DNA of 15,873 nucleotides from Actinomycetota bacterium (GTDB lineage: Bacteria > Actinomycetota > Actinomycetes > Propionibacteriales > Nocardioidaceae). Positions within the stretch are counted from its first letter, which is position 1. Each line of letters begins with the position of its first letter. A model generated the notes under the pieces. That model searched no databases. It had not been told where the DNA came from and saw only the letters and a list, made by a program, of their open reading frames with translations. The position numbers and the translations under genes were made by a program. The stretch is from positions 1 to 15,873 of the forward strand of contig WLIH01000008.1 of assembly GCA_009702305.1 (NCBI GenBank), given 5' to 3'. This document shows, one piece after another, positions 7,033-14,386 of this stretch.

Positions 7033-7190
7033 GACCCCGGGTCGGCCTCGTCGGCTACAGCGTCCTGGCGGCGCCGGTGCCAGATCACGCCGCCGAGCAC
7101 CAGGAACGGCCCGAAGGCGAGCACCAGCGTGAGGAGCTGCTCGTGAGGGTGCAGCGACCCCAGGTGCAGGGCGACGACCGGGGCGCTCAT
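7017..7190 (-). CDS. Small single-pass membrane peptide coupled to pruA
   Basis: A 57-residue frame starting at an ATG that overlaps the pruA stop as ATGA. Residues 1-18 are polar with several His (LHLGSLHPHEQ). Residues about 19-37 form one hydrophobic helix (LLTLVLAFGPFLVLGGVIW). It is followed by HRRR and an acidic tail, which predicts the C-terminus inside by the positive-inside rule. The exact stop/start overlap, a plausible membrane span and the clean charge flank argue for a real gene despite its size. The 16-bp overlap with the convergent DUF2505-like gene is unusual but tolerable. No family is recognised. Confidence 0.62.
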   Translation of the reverse strand: MSAPVVALHLGSLHPHEQLLTLVLAFGPFLVLGGVIWHRRRQDAVADEADPGSQADR

Positions 7191-8815
7191 CCCATGTAGG
7201 GGTAGCGGTAGTCGGTCGGCGGCACGAACGTCTCCTTGATCGAGCGAGGCGAGGTCCAGCGCAGCAGGTTGCTCGCCGCACCCGCCTTGTCGTTGGTGCC
7301 GCTCGCGCGACCGCCACCGAAGGGCTGCTGCCCGACGACCGCACCGGTCGGCTTGTCGTTGATGTAGAAGTTGCCGGCGGCGAAGCGCAGCGTCATCCGC
7401 GCCCACCGGATCGCGGCCCGGTCCTGGGCGATGATCGCGCCGGTCAGGGCGTAGGACGCGATCGACTCCATCTCGGTCACGACGCGCTCGAAGTCCACGT
7501 CGTCGTAGACGTGCACCGCCAGGATCGGCCCGAAGTACTCGGTGGTGAACATCTCGTCGGTCGGGTCGGTCGAGACGACCACCGTGGGGCGCACGAACCA
7601 ACCGACCGAGTCGTCGTAGCGACCACCGGCGACGATGTCGAGGTGCGGCGTCCGGCGAGCACGCTCGATCGCCGCGACGTGCTTGGCGTAGGCCCGCTCG
7701 TCGATCACCGCGCCCATGAAGTGCGACAGGTCGGTCGGGTCGCCCATCGAGATGCCCTCGACCTCGGCGACGAGGTCGTCGGCGATCTGCTCCCACACCG
7801 AGCGGGCGACGTAGGCCCTCGACGCGGCCGAGCACTTCTGACCCTGGAACTCGAAGGACCCGCGGATCAGCGCCGTGCGCACCACGTCGGGGTCGGCCGA
7901 CGGGTGCGCGACCACGAAGTCCTTGCCGCCGGTCTCGCCCACGATGCGCGGGTAGGAGCGGTACGACGCGATCTGCTCGCCCACCGAGCGCCACAGGTGC
8001 TGGAAGGTCGGCGTCGAGCCGGTGAAGTGGATGCCGGCGAGGTCGCGGTGTCCGAGGGCGACGTCGCTGACGGCGAGACCGTCGCCGGGCAGCATGTTGA
8101 TCACGCCCGGCGGCATGCCGGCCTCCTCGAGGAGCTCCATCGTCAGGGACGCGGCGAGCTGTTGGGTCGGGGACGGCTTCCAGACGACCGTGTTGCCCAT
8201 CAGTGCGGGGGCGGTCGGGAGGTTGCCCGCGATGGCGGTGAAGTTGAACGGCGTGATGGCGTAGACGAAGCCTTCGAGCGGCCGATGGTCGGTGCGATTC
8301 CAGACGCCGGGGCTGTTGGCGATCGGCTGCTCGGTGAGGATCTGCTTGGCGTAGTGCACGTTGAAGCGCCAGAAGTCGATCAGCTCGCACGCACTGTCGA
8401 TCTCGGCCTGGAACGCCGTCTTCGACTGCCCCAGCACCGTCGCGGCGTTGAGCCGCTGCCGCCACGGTCCGGCGAGGAGGTCGGCCGCCTTGAGCAGGAT
8501 CGCGCAGCGCTCGTCGACGGGCATCGCGCGCCAGTCGGCCGCAGCACCGAGCGCGGCATCGACGCCGCGCTGCGCGTCCACTCGGGTCGCGTTGCGCAGC
8601 ACGCCGAGCACGTGCTGGTGGTCGTGGGGCTGCACGACCCGCATCTCCTCGCCACCGGCCGTGACCTGCTCGCCGCCGATGTGCGCGGGCAGGGGGCGCA
8701 CGTCGGCCTCGAGCACCTCGATCTCGCGCAGCAGCGCGGCGCGCTCGGGCGAGCCCGGCGCGTAGTGCAGGGTCGGCTCGTTGACGGGCACGGGCGGGAA
8801 GCTGATGGCGTCCAT
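7187..8815 (-). CDS. pruA: L-glutamate gamma-semialdehyde dehydrogenase (1-pyrroline-5-carboxylate dehydrogenase)
   Basis: Oxidises glutamate semialdehyde to glutamate with NAD+, the second step of proline catabolism, in the cytosol. The ATG at 8815 (MDAISFPPVPVNEP) gives 542 residues, usual for the stand-alone actinobacterial/eukaryote-type enzyme; a GTG six codons upstream is possible. Aldehyde dehydrogenase signatures are intact: ITPFNFTAIAGNL and VWKPSPTQ in the NAD-binding part, Glu294 in VGETGGKDFVV, Cys328 in FEFQGQKCSAASR, and a late TEYFGPILAVHVY and RFAAGNFYINDKPTGAVVGQQPFGG. No proline dehydrogenase gene lies beside it, although that is a common neighbour. It lies 39 nt downstream of the DUF6912-like gene. 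Confidence 0.97.
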   Translation of the reverse strand: MDAISFPPVPVNEPTLHYAPGSPERAALLREIEVLEADVRPLPAHIGGEQVTAGGEEMRVVQPHDHQHVLGVLRNATRVDAQRGVDAALGAAADWRAMPVDERCAILLKAADLLAGPWRQRLNAATVLGQSKTAFQAEIDSACELIDFWRFNVHYAKQILTEQPIANSPGVWNRTDHRPLEGFVYAITPFNFTAIAGNLPTAPALMGNTVVWKPSPTQQLAASLTMELLEEAGMPPGVINMLPGDGLAVSDVALGHRDLAGIHFTGSTPTFQHLWRSVGEQIASYRSYPRIVGETGGKDFVVAHPSADPDVVRTALIRGSFEFQGQKCSAASRAYVARSVWEQIADDLVAEVEGISMGDPTDLSHFMGAVIDERAYAKHVAAIERARRTPHLDIVAGGRYDDSVGWFVRPTVVVSTDPTDEMFTTEYFGPILAVHVYDDVDFERVVTEMESIASYALTGAIIAQDRAAIRWARMTLRFAAGNFYINDKPTGAVVGQQPFGGGRASGTNDKAGAASNLLRWTSPRSIKETFVPPTDYRYPYMG

Positions 8816-8854
8816 GTCAGCGAGGGTAACCACCGCCGGCGCGGCGGCCGAACC

Positions 8855-9184
8855 TCACGCGAGCAGGTGCGGGATCTCCTGTGCTGCGTACCACCCCAGG
8901 TCATCGTCGGGCTCGGCCCCGGGCTCGGTGTCGACGTGCACGGCGACCACCTGGCGCATCGTCGCAGCCGGCCCCACGGTGTCCACCTCGACCACGACCA
9001 CGACCCGGCGCCCGTCGCTGCCGCCGAGGTCGGCCGAGGCGACGGCCGCGTCGATGAGAGCGGAGTACTCCGCCTCTTCCGACTCGTCGAGCGCCGTCAC
9101 GGCACCGGTCGTCGGGACACTGCCGTCGGCGTCGTACGTCGCCAGCAGCTCGTACGTCGCAGGCACGTAGGCGCGCACGCTCAC
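8855..9184 (-). CDS. Small conserved protein, resembling DUF6912
   Basis: The GTG at 9184 is chosen because it overlaps the acyltransferase stop as GTGA and begins the recognisable SVRAYVPATYELLATY block. Upstream frame extension would be Arg-rich readthrough. The protein has 109 residues: an N-terminal strand, TGAVTALDESEEAEYSALIDAAVAS (acidic helix), RVVVVVEVD (core strand), and a C-terminal AVHVDTEPGAEPDDDLGWYAAQEI segment. Such proteins are widespread in actinobacteria and have no known function. The resemblance to DUF6912 is from memory of the RVYVP-type start. The gene is coupled to the WS/DGAT gene upstream and sits 39 nt before pruA. Confidence 0.75.
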   Translation of the reverse strand: MSVRAYVPATYELLATYDADGSVPTTGAVTALDESEEAEYSALIDAAVASADLGGSDGRRVVVVVEVDTVGPAATMRQVVAVHVDTEPGAEPDDDLGWYAAQEIPHLLA

Positions 9185-10638
9185 GACGGCTTCCGGCTGC
9201 GCGAGGCGCCCGGCTTCTTGCGTCCACGCGGCACCCGCGGCCGGGCGCCGGTCACCGTGTCGAGCAGCTCGTCGAGCGCCTCGGCGAGGCACTGGCCGAG
9301 CACGTCGACGTCGGGCACGTGGTCACGGTCGGCGGTGATCCCGTAGGTCACGCCCCCGTCGTACGACGTGACGCCGATGGCGAGCGAGTGACCCGGCAGC
9401 AGCGGCGGCACCGGATAGGTGGACAGCATCCGCGCCCCGGCGGCGTACAACGGCGACTGCGGGCCCGGCACGTTGGTCACGGTCAGCTGGAAGCCGCGAC
9501 GGGTCTCGGAGGCGGCCAGCCGCGAGCCGACGGCGTGGAAGGTCGTCGGCGCGAACCCGGCGATGCCGGCCAGGCGGTTGGCTGCGACACCGCGCCCCGT
9601 GTCCTTGTGGGCCTTGAAGGAGTAGGAGACCTGGTGCAGCCGCACGACCGCGCTCGCCTCGCCGATCGGGAGGTCCACGAAGTGCGCCGCGATCTGGCTG
9701 CCCAGCGACGTCGCCTCGAGCTCGCGGTCGATCACCGAGACCGGCACGAGTGCGCGCACCTGACGCAGGCCCGACAGCGACTCGTCGCGGGTCATCAGCC
9801 AGCCGCGCAGACCGCCGGTGATGGTCGCGAGGATGACGTCGTTGACCGTGCCGCCGTGCACGTCGCGGATCCGGCGGTAGTCCTCCAGGCAGGTCGGCAC
9901 GGAGATGACGCTGCGCTGCTGGGAGTGCGGTGCGCTGATCGCGGTCGCCTTCTCCCCGCGACGGCCGGTCAGGCCGTTGACGACCCGCCCGACTCGACTG
10001 GTCGCGTGGTCGGCGGTGCGCACCAGCGCCCCGCCCAGCCCGCGCGCCGTGTCGACCACGCTGTCGGGTTGCTCGACCACGCCGCGCAGCGCGCCGACCA
10101 GCAGCGTGGCGCCGGAGGGCAGCCGATGGGGCAGCCACTCGTCACCGCCGAGGATCTTCGGCTCCCGGGTCTTGTCGAGCAGGATCTGTCCGAGGTCGAC
10201 GGTCTCGACGCCGTCGACCAGCACCTGGTGGGCCTTGTAGAGCAGCGCGACCTGCCCGCCCGCGAGCCCCTCGACGAAGTAGATCTCCCACAACGGCTTG
10301 CTGCGGTCGAGCGGGCGCGACACGATCCGCGCGACGAGGTCGCGCAGCTGGTCGGGGCTGCCGGGACGCGGCAGGGCCGAGCGGCGGACGTGGTAGCCCA
10401 GGTCGAACGCCGGGTCGTCGACCCACACCGGGTTGGCGAGATGTCCCGGGATGGCCTGCAGTCGCTGGCGATAGCGCGGCACGAAGGAGATCCGGTCGCT
10501 GATCAGCTCGACGAGCCGGTCGTAGTCGAAGCCCGAGTCGGCAGGGTCGAAGATCTCGACCGTCGCGTTGTGCATCGGCGTCGAAGTCGACTCGGCGGCC
10601 AGGAAGGCGAGGTCGCGCGGCCGCAGTCGCTGGCTCAT
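9181..10638 (-). CDS. WS/DGAT-family acyltransferase homologue with altered active-site motif
   Basis: A 485-residue member of the wax ester synthase/diacylglycerol acyltransferase family, which joins acyl-CoA to long-chain alcohols or diacylglycerol. Family features: RPRDLAFLAAESTSTPMHN at the N-terminus, RPLDRSKPLWEIYFVEGL (108-125, PLW motif), GGTVNDVILATITGGLRGWL, and TVTNVPGPQSPLY near the C-terminus. The active-site HHxxxDG reads HQVLVDG here (137-143): the second His, expected to be the catalytic base, is Gln138 (CAG, positions 10225-10227). The C-terminus is a basic RGRKKPGASRSRKPS tail. An AGGAAGG lies about nine bases before the ATG. Activity is therefore doubtful, although the overall fold looks complete. 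Confidence 0.92.
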   Translation of the reverse strand: MSQRLRPRDLAFLAAESTSTPMHNATVEIFDPADSGFDYDRLVELISDRISFVPRYRQRLQAIPGHLANPVWVDDPAFDLGYHVRRSALPRPGSPDQLRDLVARIVSRPLDRSKPLWEIYFVEGLAGGQVALLYKAHQVLVDGVETVDLGQILLDKTREPKILGGDEWLPHRLPSGATLLVGALRGVVEQPDSVVDTARGLGGALVRTADHATSRVGRVVNGLTGRRGEKATAISAPHSQQRSVISVPTCLEDYRRIRDVHGGTVNDVILATITGGLRGWLMTRDESLSGLRQVRALVPVSVIDRELEATSLGSQIAAHFVDLPIGEASAVVRLHQVSYSFKAHKDTGRGVAANRLAGIAGFAPTTFHAVGSRLAASETRRGFQLTVTNVPGPQSPLYAAGARMLSTYPVPPLLPGHSLAIGVTSYDGGVTYGITADRDHVPDVDVLGQCLAEALDELLDTVTGARPRVPRGRKKPGASRSRKPS

Positions 10639-10783
10639 CGTCGTCGTCCTTCCTGATCTCGTGCCTGGTCCGTCGGGCCTCGGGCGGATCGCACCCGGAC
10701 CCGCGGGTCGGGCTCTTGCTCGTCATGGGATTCTGTCAGAGGTGTCGACCACCACCCACCACCCTCCAGACGAAGGACTCAGC
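10639..10783. promoter_or_regulatory. Divergent intergenic region with a 12-bp palindrome
   Basis: This 145-bp gap separates the minus-strand WS/DGAT operon from the plus-strand lipoprotein operon, so it should hold both promoters. It contains ribosome sites for both genes: CCTTCCT at 10648-10654 (AGGAAGG on the minus strand) and GAAGG at 10772-10776. A perfect palindrome, GACCCGCGGGTC, lies at 10698-10709, with two further matching base pairs beyond a one-base mismatch on each side. That makes it a candidate operator. TTGCTC at about 10715-10720 could be a -35 for the plus strand, but no good -10 follows. Confidence 0.4.
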
Positions 10784-11143
10784 ATGCGTCGGATCCTGGC
10801 CACCACCGCCTCCCTGATCTGCCTGCTCGCTCTCGCGGCGTGCGGCGACGAGGACACTCCCGCCAGCGGCTCGAGCGACCCGGTCACCATCGAAGTCACC
10901 TTCTCCGACGGCACCGTCACGCCGCAGGGCGAGCGGGTCGAGGTCGAGACCGGCCAGGACGTCGAGCTGCAGATCACCGCCGACGAGCCGGGCGAGATCC
11001 ACGTCCACTCCACGCCCGAGCAGGAGCTCGAGTACGCCGCCGGCGAGTCCACGCTGACCATCGCGAACCTCGACGCCCCCGGTGTCGTCGACGTCGAGTC
11101 GCACACGCTCGACCAGGTCATCGTCCAGCTCGAGGTCTCCTGA
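10784..11143 (+). CDS. Secreted lipoprotein with cupredoxin-like tail
   Basis: A 119-residue precursor. Residues 1-19 are a lipoprotein signal peptide: MRR start, hydrophobic core, lipobox LAAC with Cys20. Residues 21-33 are a polar Gly/Ser/Asp linker. Residues about 34-119 are a compact strand-rich domain with spaced motifs EIHVHSTPEQ (His73, His75) and VVDVESHTLDQVIVQLEV (His107), resembling the cupredoxin-like domains found in small actinobacterial lipoproteins. No Cys or Met ligand typical of a blue-copper site is present, so the three His may bind a metal or be structural. GAAGG sits seven bases before the ATG. The next gene starts one base after the stop. Confidence 0.8.
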   Translation: MRRILATTASLICLLALAACGDEDTPASGSSDPVTIEVTFSDGTVTPQGERVEVETGQDVELQITADEPGEIHVHSTPEQELEYAAGESTLTIANLDAPGVVDVESHTLDQVIVQLEVS

Positions 11144-11144
11144 C

Positions 11145-12500
11145 GTGTCGCTCGTCGCGGTCGTCGCTCAGACGACCTCCGCTCACGGGATCGGCGGGGC
11201 CAAGGACCTCCCGATCTCGCCCGAGCTGGCGATCGCCGGTGCCGTCGCCGCACTGACCGTCTCCTTCACCGTCCTCGCGGTCGCCTGGCGCACCCCGCGC
11301 TTCGACGAGGCGACCAGCGGACTCCCCTCGAGCGGTCTGACCAGGCTGGTCGACTCCACGGCGTGGCGTCTGGGTTGGCGCGTCGTCGGCTTCGCGATCT
11401 TCGCGTGGGCGATGTTCGCGGCCGTCGCCGGCCAGGACCTGCTGACCAACCCGTTCTTCGGGATGTTCTACGTCTGGTGGTGGGTCGGCCTGGTGCCCCT
11501 CTCGCTCTTCCTCGGGCCTGTCTGGAAGGCCCTCAGCCCGGTCCGCACCATCAACGCCGCCTTCGCCAAGATCTCCGGCAGCGACCCGGAGGTCGGGGTG
11601 TTCACCTACCCCGAGCGGCTCGGACACTGGCCCGCAGCCGTCGGGTTGTTCGCGTTCGTCTGGCTCGAGCTGGTCTACCCGTTCTCCACCGAGCTCGGAC
11701 CGGTGCGACTCTGGGCGGCGGCGTACCTCGCCGTGATGCTGCTCGGCGGGGCGTTGTTCGGCAACGTCTTCTACGAGCGGGCCGACCCGTTCGAGGTCTA
11801 CTCCTCGCTCGTCGCGAAGATGTCGCCCTGGGGACGTCGTGACGGCCAGGTCGTCATCCGCAACCCCCTCGCCAATCTCGACACCGTCGTGGCCCGCCCC
11901 GGGCTGGTCGCCGTCGTGGCGGTGCTCTTCGGCAGCACCGGCTTCGACTCCTTCAAGGACTCGCAGCGCTGGGTGAAGTTCGTGCAGGGCAACGACTTCA
12001 TCGTGTCGCACTCATGGGCCGACGACCTGGCCGACAACATCGCGCTGCTGGTCTTCTGCGCCGGGGTCGGCCTGATCTTCGCGATCGGCACCATGGCGAC
12101 GGGCGTGTCCTCCGGCGAGCGCCGGATCAGCCTGCCGAACAAGTTCGCGCACTCGGTGGTGCCAATCATCGTGGGCTACATCGTCGCGCACTACCTGTCG
12201 TACCTCATCGAGGTCGGGCAGGACACCCTGATCAAGGCCAGCGACCCCCTCAGCGACGGGTCCAACTACCTCGGCACAGGCGACTGGAGCGTCAACTACT
12301 GGCTCTCCTACCACCCGACGCTGCTGGCCAACATCAAGGTCGGCGCCGTCGTGCTCGGTCACGTGCTCGGCGTGATCTCGGCCCACGACCGGGCGATCAA
12401 GCTGCTCCCGCAGCGCCATCAGCTCACGGGTCAGCTGCCGCTGCTGGTGGCGATGGTGGCCTTCACCGTCGGCGGGCTCTACCTGCTCTTCGCGGCCTGA
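11145..12500 (+). CDS. Polytopic membrane protein paired with the lipoprotein; function unknown
   Basis: The GTG at 11145, one base past the lipoprotein stop with GAGG nine bases upstream, gives 451 residues; an upstream in-frame ATG would lie inside the lipoprotein gene. About nine or ten hydrophobic helices lie at roughly 28-47, 79-96, 104-124, 162-180, 188-208, 253-267, 294-316, 337-356, 394-413 and 431-450. Conserved-looking pieces are HGIGGAKDLPIS near the N-terminus, the aromatic YVWWWVG, ERADPFEVYSSL, SHSWADDLADN, and GHVLGVISAHDRA near the C-terminus. Several His lie in or beside helices. I recall related actinobacterial proteins labelled 'fenitrothion hydrolase', but nothing here supports hydrolysis. 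The 3' end overlaps the CpaE-like gene by 38 bp. Confidence 0.82.
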   Translation: MSLVAVVAQTTSAHGIGGAKDLPISPELAIAGAVAALTVSFTVLAVAWRTPRFDEATSGLPSSGLTRLVDSTAWRLGWRVVGFAIFAWAMFAAVAGQDLLTNPFFGMFYVWWWVGLVPLSLFLGPVWKALSPVRTINAAFAKISGSDPEVGVFTYPERLGHWPAAVGLFAFVWLELVYPFSTELGPVRLWAAAYLAVMLLGGALFGNVFYERADPFEVYSSLVAKMSPWGRRDGQVVIRNPLANLDTVVARPGLVAVVAVLFGSTGFDSFKDSQRWVKFVQGNDFIVSHSWADDLADNIALLVFCAGVGLIFAIGTMATGVSSGERRISLPNKFAHSVVPIIVGYIVAHYLSYLIEVGQDTLIKASDPLSDGSNYLGTGDWSVNYWLSYHPTLLANIKVGAVVLGHVLGVISAHDRAIKLLPQRHQLTGQLPLLVAMVAFTVGGLYLLFAA

Positions 12501-13722
12501 TCCGACCGGCCGCGCCCGCGGTCTCCGGCGCCAGAGCATCGACCACCGAGGAGATCGCTCGAGCCAGGCTGGAGTCCGGCGACTCCACGAGCGTCCGGCC
12601 GGCGACCAGGGCGCGGTCGACGCCTGGCCGGTCCTCGGGCAGGACGTGCAGCCCCACGGGGCGACCGAAGCCCTGCACCATCGAGAGCACGTCCGCCTCG
12701 GACCAGCCCAGGGTCGGTCGCATCCGGTTGACCACGACGCGCACCGAGCCCGGCACCCCGAGCTCCTCGAGCTCGACGAGTCCGCGAGCCAGGCGCGCGA
12801 TTCCTACGGGGTCGGGCGTGCCGACGACCAGCACGTCGTCGGCCGCCCCCAGCGCCGAGATCGTCAGGTCGTTGCGTCCAGGGCGCCCGCTCAGCTCGGC
12901 GGCGAGGTCGGCCTCCAGGCTGAAGCCGGTGTCGACCACGACCCGACCCCGCTCGGCGAGCGCCGCGACCAGCTCCTCCAGTGCGCCCGGCCGGACCTCG
13001 ACCCAGCGCTCCGCGCGCGGCAGACCGGTGACCACCTGGAGGTGGGCGCTCAGCTGGCGCAGGGTCGAGGACACGGCCTCGGTCAACGAACCGGCTGACG
13101 CCAGACGAGCCGCGGCGAGCAGGCCGGAGACCTCGTCGAGGATGCCGAGCTGCTGAGCCACGGCACCGCCGTAGGGGTCGGCGTCGATCAGCACCGTCGC
13201 CGTCTGACGGCGGGCGAGCTCGGCGGCGATGGCGCCGGCGACGGTGGTGCGACCCGGAGCCCCGGCGGCGCCCCAGACCACGGTCACCCGGCCCCGGGGC
13301 GATGAGGCAGGCTCCTCACCGAGCACGGACAGGAGCGGGGCGGGCGGGGCGGCTGCCCGGGCGGCGGCGAGCACGGCCTCGGCCAGGCTCTCGAGTCGCG
13401 ACTCCGGGACGAGAGCGTCGAGTCCGATCCGGGTGGCCCGCAGGTGCGCCTGCTCGGGCGCGACCTTGGTCGGCACGATCGCGACCGGACGGACCCCGTG
13501 GCGGCGCAGGTGCTCGACGGCCCCCTGGTCGAGCCCGTGGGCGTCGAGCGCGGTGACCGCGACCTCGGCCTGCCCCGCCGCGGCGGTCGCGAGGAGGTCG
13601 TCGACGTCGACGCACCGCTTGAGGACCACCACGTCGGGGCGCGTGTGCAGAAGCTGCAGGGCCGGTGACTCCCAGGCTGCCCCCGCCGCCACCACGAGCA
13701 CGACGACCGGTCCGGAGCCCAT
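12463..13722 (-). CDS. CpaE-like P-loop ATPase with N-terminal pseudo-receiver
   Basis: A 419-residue protein of the MinD/ParA superfamily. Residues 1-120 look like a degenerate receiver domain, as in CpaE pilus-assembly proteins. Residues about 144-400 are the ATPase: TVVWGAAGAPGRTTVAG (P-loop, 147-163), VLIDADPYGGAVAQQLG (switch I), VVVDTGFSLE (Walker B-like) and VVVNRMRP. The P-loop has Arg158 where the usual Lys stands and lacks the KGG signature Lys; I believe this GAPGRTT form is common among actinobacterial homologues. The C-terminus is a basic RIRPRRAGRARRR tail. It begins four bases after the CpaB-like gene, with which it would work in positioning a secretion or Flp-type pilus system. 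No secretion ATPase or pilin genes are in view. Confidence 0.85.
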   Translation of the reverse strand: MGSGPVVVLVVAAGAAWESPALQLLHTRPDVVVLKRCVDVDDLLATAAAGQAEVAVTALDAHGLDQGAVEHLRRHGVRPVAIVPTKVAPEQAHLRATRIGLDALVPESRLESLAEAVLAAARAAAPPAPLLSVLGEEPASSPRGRVTVVWGAAGAPGRTTVAGAIAAELARRQTATVLIDADPYGGAVAQQLGILDEVSGLLAAARLASAGSLTEAVSSTLRQLSAHLQVVTGLPRAERWVEVRPGALEELVAALAERGRVVVDTGFSLEADLAAELSGRPGRNDLTISALGAADDVLVVGTPDPVGIARLARGLVELEELGVPGSVRVVVNRMRPTLGWSEADVLSMVQGFGRPVGLHVLPEDRPGVDRALVAGRTLVESPDSSLARAISSVVDALAPETAGAAGRIRPRRAGRARRR

Positions 13723-13726
13723 CGGC

Positions 13727-14386
13727 TCAGCCCCGCCGGACCACGGTGATCACGGGCGTGTCGAGCGAGCCGAGCAGCGCGAAGAAGTCCGCCGCGCCCT
13801 CCTCCGGCACGGCCAGCACGAGGCGCCGCTTGCCGCTCACGCCGAACCCCTCGTCGGGGGTCTGCGCATCGAGCACGGTCACCTCGGCCAGGGCCGGCCC
13901 GGCGGCGGGCGCACCGCGCGCACCAGCCGCCCCGACCAGATAGACGTCGACGACGGAGCCGGCGCCGACCGACGACGGGACCTGCTCGGGGTCGACCGCG
14001 ATCGGCACCTCCACGGTGTCCGATCCCGCGCCGTCGCCCGTCGCCGCCCACGGCAGGAGCTCGCCGGCGCCGACGCCTCGCACGAGGGTCAGGTCGGCGG
14101 GCAGGACGTCGGCCACGGCGACGTACGTCGCGAGGTCGGCACCGTCGGCGAAGCGGCCGTCACGGGCGACCAGGTCGGCCTGGTCGAGCGGCTGGCCGGG
14201 CGCGAGGTCGGAGCCGGCGGCCCACACCGCGACCGTGTCGTCGGCCGAGGCGAGCACCCGGGACCCGGCCACGACCGAGCCGACGACGAGCAGCACCCCC
14301 ACCCACAGCCGAGGGTCGCGCCACCCGGGGGTGCGGGCGCGCACCGCCGGTGCGACACCGGTGCCGTCGCGTCCGATCTGGCTCAT
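13727..14386 (-). CDS. SAF-domain protein, CpaB/RcpC-like
   Basis: A 219-residue protein with a short cytoplasmic N-terminus, one membrane span at about residues 27-45, and an extracytoplasmic SAF-like domain (about 52-108: VAVWAAGSDLAPGQPL, then ADVLPADLTLVRGVGAGELLPW). A second segment (124-219) carries VEVPIAVDPEQVP, GSVVDVYLVG and VLAVPEEGAADFFALLGS, matching the CpaB/RcpC layout. In Flp/Tad systems CpaB acts in pilus assembly at the envelope; actinobacteria often carry a CpaB-like/CpaE-like pair outside full tad loci. The downstream ATPase gene starts after a four-base gap. Confidence 0.83.
   Translation of the reverse strand: MSQIGRDGTGVAPAVRARTPGWRDPRLWVGVLLVVGSVVAGSRVLASADDTVAVWAAGSDLAPGQPLDQADLVARDGRFADGADLATYVAVADVLPADLTLVRGVGAGELLPWAATGDGAGSDTVEVPIAVDPEQVPSSVGAGSVVDVYLVGAAGARGAPAAGPALAEVTVLDAQTPDEGFGVSGKRRLVLAVPEEGAADFFALLGSLDTPVITVVRRG

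Noticed and set aside
7511..9346. A 611-residue open frame on the plus strand opposite pruA and the acyltransferase
   Set aside because: It runs antisense to two recognised genes, is Arg/His/Gly-rich without a domain, and is explained by codon bias in GC-rich DNA.
9319..10656. Plus-strand frame opposite the WS/DGAT gene
   Set aside because: It is a His/Arg/Asp-rich antisense shadow with no domain.
11145..12500. Calling the polytopic protein a fenitrothion hydrolase
   Set aside because: I know of that label only from automatic annotation, and no hydrolase motif is seen in the sequence.
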